DNA from: Actinomycetes bacterium
GTDB taxonomy: Bacteria > Actinomycetota > Acidimicrobiia > Acidimicrobiales > SZUA-35
Direction of reading: 5' to 3'
DNA length: 28,177 bases
Assembly: GCA_024227975.1 (NCBI GenBank)
Contig: JAAETV010000053.1
Coordinates: 1 to 28,177 of the forward strand
Shown here: positions 22,458-28,177 of the stretch, piece after piece
Layout of the letters: each line of letters starts with the position of its first letter
How positions within the stretch are numbered: position 1 is the stretch's first letter
Notes under the pieces: model-generated
Database searches by the model: none
What the model was told of the DNA's origin: nothing
Seen by the model: the letters and a program-made list of their open reading frames with translations, nothing else
Program-made: the position numbers and the translations under genes

Positions 22458-24361
22458 GTTTCGGGCCCCCAGCCGGTTCGCCCTTCAGCGGTCCGTCGGC
22501 CTCTCAGACCAGCGCGGCCGCTGGGCTTCCTTTCGCCGGCATGCCATCGGAGCTGGCTGAGCGGGCCGAGGAGATCCTGGCCACCGAACCTGATCACCCG
22601 GTCCCCGACATCGATTTCGAGCAACGTCCCGACGATGACGCTCGTTTCACCCTGCGCAGCTTTCTCGGCCCCCATCGGCGTGGACTGCTTGTCGCTGTCG
22701 GGTTGGTGGTGGTTGAGACGATCGCCTTCCAGGCCGGTCCCCTCCTGATCCAGATTGGGCTCGATCGGGCCATCGTGCCCCGCCGGGCCGGGGTCCTGGC
22801 CTGGGTGGCCATTGCCTACCTCGTCGCCATCGTCGTCAATGCTGGCGCCTCGCGAGCCCGGATTCTCTACACCGGCCGTCTCGGAGAGCGCCTCATGTAC
22901 GAGTTGCGGGTGAAGGTGTTCTCTCACCTCCAACGCCAGTCGCTGGCCTTCTATACCGAGCAGAAGGTTGGGGTCTTGATGACCCGCATGACGAGCGACA
23001 TCGACGCTCTGTCGGCCCTGTTCCAGGACGGGCTGGTCAACCTGGCCGTCCAGGTCCTGACCCTCGTCGTCATCACCATCGTCTTGATCTTCTTGAACCC
23101 GATGCTGGCTGGAATCACCCTGCTGGCCGTGGTGCCGGCCATGTTGATCTTGACCGTCTGGTTCCGTCGGGCCTCGGAGCGGACCTATCGCGATGTGCGG
23201 GACAAGATCGCCGATGTGCTCTCCGATCTCTCGGAGAGCCTGGCCGGGATGCGCATCATCGCCGCCCACAACCGCCGTCGTCACAATGTGATCCACCACG
23301 CCAATGTGGTAGGTGCTCATCGTGATGCCAATATCGCAGCTTCGACGGTAGGCGCCATCTATGGGCCCTCGAACGAGGCCGTCGGGGTCATCGGCCAGGC
23401 CGTGCTGCTGCTCATCGGCGGTCGGATGGTGCTCGACGGGACACTCACCGTCGGCGAGCTGTTTGCCTTTCTCTTGTACCTGACCGCCTTCTTCGCCCCG
23501 ATCCAGCAGCTGGTCCAGCTCTACAACGCCTACCAGGCTGGTCAGTCGGCCATCGACAAGCTGAGGGATCTGCTGGCCACCGATCCAACGGTGGCTGAAG
23601 CCGTCGATGCGATCGACCTACCCCCGATTGAGGGACGGATCGAGCTTGACGGAGTCACGTTCGGCTACGCCGCCGACACGCCGGTGCTCGAGGATCTGAG
23701 CCTGGTGGTCGAGCCGGGAGAGATGCTGGCCGTGGTCGGGCCGACGGGGGCGGGCAAGTCGACGGTGGCCAAACTGGTGACCCGCTTCTATGACCCCGAT
23801 GGGGGAGTGGTGCGCATCGACGGCCATGATCTTCGCCAGGTGAGCCTGCACTCGCTGAGGAGCCAGCTCGGGGTCGTGCCCCAGGAGCCCTTCCTGTTCA
23901 ACCGGTCGGTGAGAGACAATATCGCCTTCGCCCGCCCCGAGGCGACCGATGATGAGGTGCTCGATGCTTGCCGAGCGGTGGGGATCGAGGAGCTGATCGA
24001 TCGGCTCGACAATGGGCTCGATTCGTTCGTCCATGAGCGGGGCTCATCACTGTCGTCGGGGGAGCGTCAGCTCCTGGCCCTGGCCCGTGCCTTCCTGGCT
24101 CGGCCGCGAGTGCTGATCCTCGACGAGGCCACGTCAAATCTCGATCTGGCGTCCGAGACCAAGATCGAGCGAGCCCTCGATGTGGTGCTGGAAGGGCGGA
24201 CGTCGATCGTGATCGCTCACCGGTTGGCAACGGCTATGCGGGCCGATCGGATCGCCGTCATCCGAGATGGTCGCCTGGCCGAGATCGGCAGCCATGAGGA
24301 TCTGGTGGTCAACGAGGGCCACTACGCCTCCATGTTCGCCTCCTGGAGCGCCCATACCTGA
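22454..24361 (+). CDS. ABC exporter half-transporter with canonical ATPase motifs (subunit 2)
   Basis: A 635-aa ABC half-transporter and partner of the preceding gene. A Pro/Ser/Ala-rich N-terminal extension of about 65 residues precedes the six-helix membrane domain (about 70-370). The nucleotide-binding domain has Walker A GPTGAGKST (429-437), a normal Q-loop VVPQEPFLF, Walker B LILDEATS with catalytic Glu558, and the H-loop IVIAHRLAT. Its signature is LSSGERQ instead of LSGGQ. In a heterodimer its Walker B and the LSGGQ of subunit 1 would form the active site, while its own LSSGE would face the degenerate site. ATG 22454 overlaps the upstream TGA and has a GGAGGGGGG element in front. The operon ends here; 61 bp later the XRE/nucleotidyltransferase cassette begins. 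Confidence 0.94.
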   Translation: MSFGPPAGSPFSGPSASQTSAAAGLPFAGMPSELAERAEEILATEPDHPVPDIDFEQRPDDDARFTLRSFLGPHRRGLLVAVGLVVVETIAFQAGPLLIQIGLDRAIVPRRAGVLAWVAIAYLVAIVVNAGASRARILYTGRLGERLMYELRVKVFSHLQRQSLAFYTEQKVGVLMTRMTSDIDALSALFQDGLVNLAVQVLTLVVITIVLIFLNPMLAGITLLAVVPAMLILTVWFRRASERTYRDVRDKIADVLSDLSESLAGMRIIAAHNRRRHNVIHHANVVGAHRDANIAASTVGAIYGPSNEAVGVIGQAVLLLIGGRMVLDGTLTVGELFAFLLYLTAFFAPIQQLVQLYNAYQAGQSAIDKLRDLLATDPTVAEAVDAIDLPPIEGRIELDGVTFGYAADTPVLEDLSLVVEPGEMLAVVGPTGAGKSTVAKLVTRFYDPDGGVVRIDGHDLRQVSLHSLRSQLGVVPQEPFLFNRSVRDNIAFARPEATDDEVLDACRAVGIEELIDRLDNGLDSFVHERGSSLSSGERQLLALARAFLARPRVLILDEATSNLDLASETKIERALDVVLEGRTSIVIAHRLATAMRADRIAVIRDGRLAEIGSHEDLVVNEGHYASMFASWSAHT

Positions 24362-24397
24362 GTGAGCGCTTCCGGGCGTCAGCAGAGTGGGGATGTC

Positions 24398-24413
24398 ATA
24401 TCTGATCAGATAT
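24398..24413. promoter_or_regulatory. 16-bp perfect palindrome overlapping the -10 box (autoregulatory operator candidate)
   Basis: ATATCTGATCAGATAT is a perfect two-fold palindrome. It ends inside the TATCAT box at 24411-24416, which lies 6 nt before GTG 24423. A dimeric XRE protein bound here would cover the promoter of its own gene, as is usual in toxin-antitoxin operons. Confidence 0.65.
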
Positions 24414-24416
24414 CAT
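24411..24416 (+). promoter_or_regulatory. -10 box of a leaderless promoter (XRE-nucleotidyltransferase operon)
   Basis: TATCAT matches TANNNT and lies 6 nt before GTG 24423. It makes the GTG, not the upstream ATG at 24387, the likely start. Confidence 0.55.
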
Positions 24417-24422
24417 CGGGTT

Positions 24423-24995
24423 GTGGAAGCAGCTGAGGTGATCCGGCGAGCTAGAGCGGCGCACGGGTTGAGTCAAGCGGCGCTGGCCCGCGCCTCGGGG
24501 ACGTCTCAGCCGGCGATTGCTGCCTATGAGTCCGGGGCCAAACAGCCAACTGTTGCCACCCTCGACCGGATCGTGCGAGCCGCTGGTCTCCACCTCAACT
24601 GGTCCTTGGTCTCGGGATCCTTGGCCGATGCGGTGGCGGCCATGGCGCTAGCACTCCGTAGCGGATCAGATGCTGAGGCCTTTCGTCTGATTGCTGATCT
24701 GTCGGTAGGGCTGGAAACGGTTGGTGGTGGTGAGCTCAGCGCGGCGATATCGGTCGATCCTGGTTCGACCGGTGAGCGTCGTTGGGACGCGCTCGTGGGT
24801 GGAGTGGTCGAGCGACTGGCTCGACAGGCGGATGTCAGCATCCCTATCTGGACGGTGGAGCCGACTCGATTCACCGAGCAATGGTGGTTTGTCAGCGACT
24901 TCCCCTCGCTCATGGCCTCGGCACTGGTCAACACACCACCAGAGCTGGCCAACCGCGGCGTATTCTGCCATGCCGAGTCCCTGACTGGAGTATGA
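24423..24995 (+). CDS. XRE-family HTH protein, probable antitoxin/autoregulator
   Basis: A 190-aa protein with an N-terminal XRE helix-turn-helix (residues about 5-55; RARAAHGLSQAALARASG, then SQPAIAAYESGAKQP) and a C-terminal domain of about 115 residues that I know only as a pattern: ERLARQADVSIPIWT, a Trp-Trp-Phe motif (QWWF) and NTPPELANRGVF. That pattern is typical of XRE proteins encoded next to nucleotidyltransferase genes. It may bind the toxin or a ligand. GTG 24423 is chosen because TATCAT lies 6 nt upstream and a 16-bp palindrome overlaps it. The longer start at 24387 would put the palindrome in the coding region. The next gene begins 1 nt after the stop, so the two are co-translated. 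The antitoxin role is inferred from arrangement. Confidence 0.85.
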   Translation: MEAAEVIRRARAAHGLSQAALARASGTSQPAIAAYESGAKQPTVATLDRIVRAAGLHLNWSLVSGSLADAVAAMALALRSGSDAEAFRLIADLSVGLETVGGGELSAAISVDPGSTGERRWDALVGGVVERLARQADVSIPIWTVEPTRFTEQWWFVSDFPSLMASALVNTPPELANRGVFCHAESLTGV

Positions 24996-24996
24996 G

Positions 24997-25566
24997 ATGT
25001 TCGATGCAACTAGGATTCAGGCCCTCCTGGCGGAGCTTGACGGCGAGTTGCAGCAAAGGGGAGTGCGGGGAGAGCTCTTCGTTGTTGGCGGAGCAGCGAT
25101 GGCGCTGGCCTACAACACCCGGCGATCCACTCGTGACATCGACGCAGTCTTCGAGCCCAAACAGGCGGTGTACGACGCAGCTGCAGCCGTTGCCGCCAAC
25201 CATCATGATGTCCCCGCCGACTGGCTGAATGACGCAGTGAAGGGTCTCATGCTCGGTGCTGATCCGGCCTCGACCGTTGTCTACTCAACAGTCGGGCTCA
25301 ATGTTCGGGTCGCCTCGCCCGGCTACCTGTTCGCCATGAAGGTTGTCGCGGCCAGGGTCGAGCGTGACGCCGACGATCTCGCCGAGCTCTATCGGCTGAT
25401 GGGCTTCACCTCCGCTCACGAGGCGTTCCAATTCCTCGAATCGACATTCCCCGAAGCGGGGCTGCTTCCACGAACCCAATATCTGATCGAAGACATCGCT
25501 GGGGCAGTAGCGACCGAGTCTGATTCGCGTCCTGCGCCTGACCAGGTCGAGACAGAGCGCGAGTAG
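24997..25566 (+). CDS. Nucleotidyltransferase-fold protein (DUF6036/AbiEii-like), probable toxin
   Basis: A 189-aa protein with a minimal nucleotidyltransferase core. LFVVGGAAMALAYNTRRSTRDIDAVF (about 27-52) holds the GG pair (31-32) and the catalytic Asp47-x-Asp49. The region SPGYLFAMKVVAAR followed by ERDADDL (about 107-129) matches the K...R..D..DL pattern of AbiEii/DUF6036-type proteins. Related enzymes (AbiEii, MenT) transfer nucleotides to tRNA or protein and act as toxins or phage-defence effectors, paired with a DNA-binding antitoxin. GGAG at 24987-24990 precedes the ATG by 6 nt. The acidic C-terminal tail (about 20 residues) looks disordered. It is convergent with citrate synthase, 27 bp away. 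Fold assignment is good; toxicity and target are inferred. Confidence 0.83.
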   Translation: MFDATRIQALLAELDGELQQRGVRGELFVVGGAAMALAYNTRRSTRDIDAVFEPKQAVYDAAAAVAANHHDVPADWLNDAVKGLMLGADPASTVVYSTVGLNVRVASPGYLFAMKVVAARVERDADDLAELYRLMGFTSAHEAFQFLESTFPEAGLLPRTQYLIEDIAGAVATESDSRPAPDQVETERE

Positions 25567-25583
25567 CTGCGCCCTGAGGTGAG

Positions 25584-25602
25584 GGCCCCGGCGCTAGGGG
25601 CC
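25584..25602. terminator. GC-rich hairpin between convergent genes
   Basis: GGCCCC and GGGGCC (25584-25589, 25597-25602) form a 6-bp perfect stem with a 7-nt loop. It overlaps the stop codon of the HTH-citrate synthase gene. It could terminate transcription from both sides, but no U-tract follows. Confidence 0.35.
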
Positions 25603-26787
25603 GGTGTATTTGGCTCGGGCTCGGAAGCGGAGGGGCTTCTCGTCGTACTCCTCCATGGCGTGGGCCAACCAGCCGGCGGTACGGGCGATGGCGAAGATGG
25701 CTTCGCCGGCATCGGGGGGCATTCGGGCCAGGTAGGTGAGGGCCCCGATACCGAGGTCGACGTTCGGTAGGGCATCGCTGCGCTCGCTGACCAGGTCTCG
25801 GACCCGGTAGATGGTGACCAGGCGGGGGTCATGGCCCCAGGCGTCGACGATCATGGCCATCAGGGCCCCGTAGCGGGGATCTTGGAGGCGGTAGACGGTG
25901 TGGCCGAAGCCGGGGAAGACGCCGAGTCGTCGGCGGGTGGTGCCGACGGTGACGGCGGCGTCACCCGAAGTCTCCGCTTCGACGAAGAGCTCGTGGACGG
26001 CCGAGCTGGCGGCCCCGTGGAAGGGACCACCGAGCACACCAAGGCCGGCGCTGACGACCGAGTAGGGGTCGGCCCGCACCGAGGCGGCGATGCGGGCGGC
26101 GAAGGTAGAGCCGGCCAGACCGTGATCGACGAGTAGGGCCATGGCCACGTCGAGGGCCCGGATCTCTGGGCCTTCTGGATCAGCCCCTTCTGAGGCTGAG
26201 TCCGAGGACACCAGGCGTCGCCACACGCTGGCGGCGACGGTGGTGTCCGGTCCGGGGGAGCGAGGGGGAAGCCCCCGAGCCAGGGCCAGGATCAGACCCC
26301 GCCCGGCCGCTCGGACGCTGTGGGGTGAGAGGTCGTGGCGGAGGGGATCTCGGGCTGAGCGCTCGGCCACCAGGATGCGGAGCTGATCGAGGAGGGGGCC
26401 TTGGGCTGGCCTGCCCGCCCTTTCGATTACTCGGTCGGTCGCTTCGTCGATCCAGACCTCGCTCGACGGTGCTTCCCATAACAGGTCGACGGCTTGGGTG
26501 AACGACAGGCCGCCGAGGACCAACCCGATCAGGTCCTGGCCCCGGACGGACAGGATCTGGTCGTCGATCTTGGTGATGGAGGTGGCGATGAGGGTCTGGA
26601 GCTCCCCATCGTTGTCGGGCTTGCCGCCTCGTCGCAGGCGATTGACATCGTCGGGGTCGAAGAGGCTGGTTCGGCCATCGGTGGCCACGGTGCGGTCGAT
26701 CAGGCCCCGGCTCACGTAGGCGTAGAGGGTGGCCCGCTTGATCCCGAGGCGGGAGGCGGCTTGTTCGGCCGTCAGTTTCTGTTCCAC
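25594..26787 (-). CDS. Citrate synthase-family protein with N-terminal HTH domain
   Basis: A 397-aa fusion. Residues about 4-55 form an excisionase/MerR-like HTH (LTAEQAASRLGIKRATLYAY, then DPDDVNRLRR). The rest is a citrate/2-methylcitrate synthase domain. Catalytic signatures are present: GGPFHGA (His), GFGHTVYRLQDPR (His) and LPNVDLGIGAL (Asp). The enzyme would condense acetyl-CoA or propionyl-CoA with oxaloacetate. HTH-citrate synthases of this kind are known in actinobacteria, but whether the HTH binds DNA is open. GTG 26787 is chosen because AAGGAG lies 6 nt upstream; the frame is open to 26859, but that would run through the shared intergenic operator region. It is divergent from a second citrate-synthase gene. 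Confidence 0.88.
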   Translation of the reverse strand: MEQKLTAEQAASRLGIKRATLYAYVSRGLIDRTVATDGRTSLFDPDDVNRLRRGGKPDNDGELQTLIATSITKIDDQILSVRGQDLIGLVLGGLSFTQAVDLLWEAPSSEVWIDEATDRVIERAGRPAQGPLLDQLRILVAERSARDPLRHDLSPHSVRAAGRGLILALARGLPPRSPGPDTTVAASVWRRLVSSDSASEGADPEGPEIRALDVAMALLVDHGLAGSTFAARIAASVRADPYSVVSAGLGVLGGPFHGAASSAVHELFVEAETSGDAAVTVGTTRRRLGVFPGFGHTVYRLQDPRYGALMAMIVDAWGHDPRLVTIYRVRDLVSERSDALPNVDLGIGALTYLARMPPDAGEAIFAIARTAGWLAHAMEEYDEKPLRFRARAKYTGP

Positions 26788-26828
26788 TGGGCTCTCCTTG
26801 CCTGGCCCCGACGGTGAGGTTGATGCGA

Positions 26829-26857
26829 TCAACGTTGACTTGATCAATATTGTCAAC
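26829..26857. promoter_or_regulatory. Nested palindromes between divergent citrate synthase genes (operator/promoter candidate)
   Basis: Three palindromic elements are packed into 29 bp: TCAACGTTGA (26829-26838), TTGATCAA (26840-26847) and AATATT (26846-26851). GTTGAC (26834-26839) and GTCAAC (26852-26857) form a wider inverted pair. TTGACT at 26835-26840 (+) and a consensus TTGACA on the minus strand (26855-26850) are -35 candidates for the two genes, so a bound regulator would affect both. The HTH of the left-hand citrate synthase is an obvious candidate ligand, by inference only. Confidence 0.5.
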
Positions 26858-26885
26858 ATACGAGGCTGAAGTCAGGCTGAGACCC

Positions 26886-28007
26886 ATGACTACGCTCATC
26901 GCTCCCCCCGGATTGAAGGGCCTGATCGTTGCGGAAACGAGCGTCGGCTCGGTTCGTGGCGACGAGGGGTTCTTCCATTACCGCCAACATGATGCTGTCG
27001 ATATTGCCCGCCAGCAGAGCTTCGAGGCCGCGGCCGCCCTACTCATCGACGGGGCCCTGCCGGCTACGTCGGAAGAGGCCCGGTTCCGGGGTGAGCTCGG
27101 GGCCGGGCGCCATGTCGAGCCGGCCACCATGGAGGTGATCACCCAGGTCGCGTCCCGAGTCCAGAGCCCCCTGACTGGCCTGGTCTCGGCTATTGGATTG
27201 CTCGTCGACGACACCGCGACAATCGATCTCACACCCGAGGAGCGACGGGCTCGGGGTGTGCGGGTGGCGGCTGCGGTCCCAACGGTGTTGGCCGCCATGC
27301 ATCGGGCCAAGGAGGGGGAGGCTCCATTGACCGCTGATCCCGGTCTCAGCCATGCTGTCGACTATCTGAGGATGGTGACCGGTGCGGTCCCGTCGCCCCC
27401 GCTGGCCCGGGCCGTGGAGATCTACCTGCTGTTGACGGCCGATCATGGGTTCAACGCCTCGACGTTCACCACCCGGGTGGTGACCAGCACCGGGGCGGGG
27501 GTGGCCAGTGTCTTATCGGCTGCGGTGGGGGCGCTATCGGGCCCACTCCATGGTGGGGCCCCGAGCCGGGTGCTGGACATGATCGACGAGATCGGCGACC
27601 CGGCCAATACCGAAGCGTGGGCCATGGCACGGCTGGAAGCAGGTCAGCCGATCATGGGATTCGGCCATGCCGTCTACCGGGTGGAGGATCCGAGGGGGGT
27701 GTTGTTGAGGGAGGTGGCCCTCGGGCTCGGGGGTGATCTTATTGCTCAGGCCGAGGAGATCGAGAACCGCATGCTTACCTTGCTGGCCCGATGGAAGCCG
27801 GAGGCCGCTCTGGTGACCAATGTCGAGTTCTACGCTTCGGTGGTGCTGTATCTGGCCGGGTTGCCCCAGTCGATGTTCACCCCGACGTTCACCACCAGCC
27901 GGGTCGTCGGCTGGGTAGCTCACCTACTGGAGCAGGCCTCGAACAATAAGATCATGCGCCCCAAGGCCCTCTATGTCGGCCCCGAGCCGACCCATCGATC
28001 GGGCTGA
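26886..28007 (+). CDS. Citrate synthase-family protein (citrate/2-methylcitrate synthase)
   Basis: A 373-aa citrate-synthase-fold enzyme. It has the N-terminal GLKGLIVAETSVGSVRGDEG (substrate-lid start), DHGFNASTFTTRVVTST, LSGPLHGGAP with the first catalytic His, GFGHAVYRVEDPR with the second, and TNVEFYASVVLYLAGLP, where the usual catalytic Asp (NVDFY) is Glu. Glu at this position also occurs in some minor citrate-synthase paralogues, so activity is not excluded. The length is typical. ATG 26886 is preferred; the frame is open from TTG 26850, but that lies inside the palindromic promoter region. It faces the HTH-citrate synthase divergently, suggesting a two-subunit enzyme or paired citrate and 2-methylcitrate activities. 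Substrate preference cannot be read from the sequence. Confidence 0.9.
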   Translation: MTTLIAPPGLKGLIVAETSVGSVRGDEGFFHYRQHDAVDIARQQSFEAAAALLIDGALPATSEEARFRGELGAGRHVEPATMEVITQVASRVQSPLTGLVSAIGLLVDDTATIDLTPEERRARGVRVAAAVPTVLAAMHRAKEGEAPLTADPGLSHAVDYLRMVTGAVPSPPLARAVEIYLLLTADHGFNASTFTTRVVTSTGAGVASVLSAAVGALSGPLHGGAPSRVLDMIDEIGDPANTEAWAMARLEAGQPIMGFGHAVYRVEDPRGVLLREVALGLGGDLIAQAEEIENRMLTLLARWKPEAALVTNVEFYASVVLYLAGLPQSMFTPTFTTSRVVGWVAHLLEQASNNKIMRPKALYVGPEPTHRSG

Positions 28008-28033
28008 GGAGCTCTACCGGTCATCGTCAGCCG

Positions 28034-28177
28034 TCAGGGGCCGAAGAGGTCGAGGACGACGCCGGCGATCTGGTCGGAGGAGTCGAGGAACACGCTCACT
28101 CCGAACCAGGAGATACACGAGTCGATGCCGATCGGCTCGATATTGATCTGACGCAGTCCGTCATACTCGGCGGGCCA
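28034..28177 (-). CDS. C-terminal end of an unknown protein (partial)
   Basis: The minus-strand frame is open from the right edge of the window to a TGA at 28034-28036, giving 47 residues and no start. The fragment contains ISWFGVSVFLDSSDQIAG and ends in VVLDLFGP. The mix of hydrophobic strands and acidic residues looks like real coding sequence and fits the convergent orientation with the citrate synthase gene 26 bp away. I do not recognise the family. It is too short to assign. Confidence 0.5.
   Translation of the reverse strand, partial: WPAEYDGLRQINIEPIGIDSCISWFGVSVFLDSSDQIAGVVLDLFGP

Noticed and set aside
24387..24422. Upstream ATG start for the XRE gene
   Set aside because: It would place the palindrome and the -10 box inside the coding sequence, adds 12 residues outside the HTH pattern, and has no clear ribosome-binding site.
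26788..26859. N-terminal extension of the HTH-citrate synthase to 26859
   Set aside because: AAGGAG before GTG 26787 gives a good start, and the extension would run through the shared divergent promoter region.

Overview
The window looks like chromosomal DNA of a high-GC actinobacterium, most likely of the Acidimicrobiia type. The supporting signs are a PknG-family kinase with a rubredoxin-like segment, a DUF2510 protein, two LLM-class (F420/flavin) oxidoreductases, an AldR-like/alanine dehydrogenase pair, an HTH-citrate synthase, and many genes with a TANNNT box only 6-8 nt upstream of the start codon (leaderless transcripts). The lineage is inference from gene content; no rRNA or other marker gene is present. 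I see no insertion sequence, CRISPR array, tRNA or rRNA, and no gene-free stretch longer than 300 bases. The longest gaps are 7627-7860 and 13496-13688.

Region 1 (1-5647) is a tightly packed + strand signalling operon: the end of a coiled-coil-like protein, a PknG-like Ser/Thr kinase, a PP2C phosphatase, a von Willebrand A protein and an FHA protein. Kinase, phosphatase and FHA protein all carry N-terminal CxxC zinc-ribbon motifs. Together they form a write/erase/read phosphorylation module.

Region 2 (5686-9581) holds a short-chain dehydrogenase, a TerC-family membrane protein, an unrecognised 190-aa protein, an AlaX tRNA-editing protein and a solitary Flp-type pilin. Between terC and the 190-aa gene, two convergent genes, lies a 234-bp gap with an unusually long imperfect hairpin and three iteron-like repeats.

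Region 3 (9582-17324) begins with the divergent Lrp-type regulator and alanine dehydrogenase, separated by an imperfect inverted repeat. It continues with two LLM oxidoreductases, a protein made of two different alpha/beta-hydrolase domains, an SMP-30/gluconolactonase-like protein and an APH/ACAD10-like kinase. This set resembles a small catabolic neighbourhood of unknown substrate.

Region 4 (17302-24361) has an S9 prolyl-oligopeptidase-family peptidase, a DUF2510-AIM24 protein and a translationally coupled pair of ABC exporter half-transporters with one canonical and one degenerate ATP site.

Region 5 (24398-28177) has a two-gene XRE regulator plus nucleotidyltransferase cassette that looks like a toxin-antitoxin or AbiE-like system. 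Its 16-bp perfect palindrome overlaps the promoter. It is followed by two divergent citrate-synthase-family genes, one with an N-terminal HTH, sharing a palindrome-rich intergenic region, and by the 3' end of an unknown gene.
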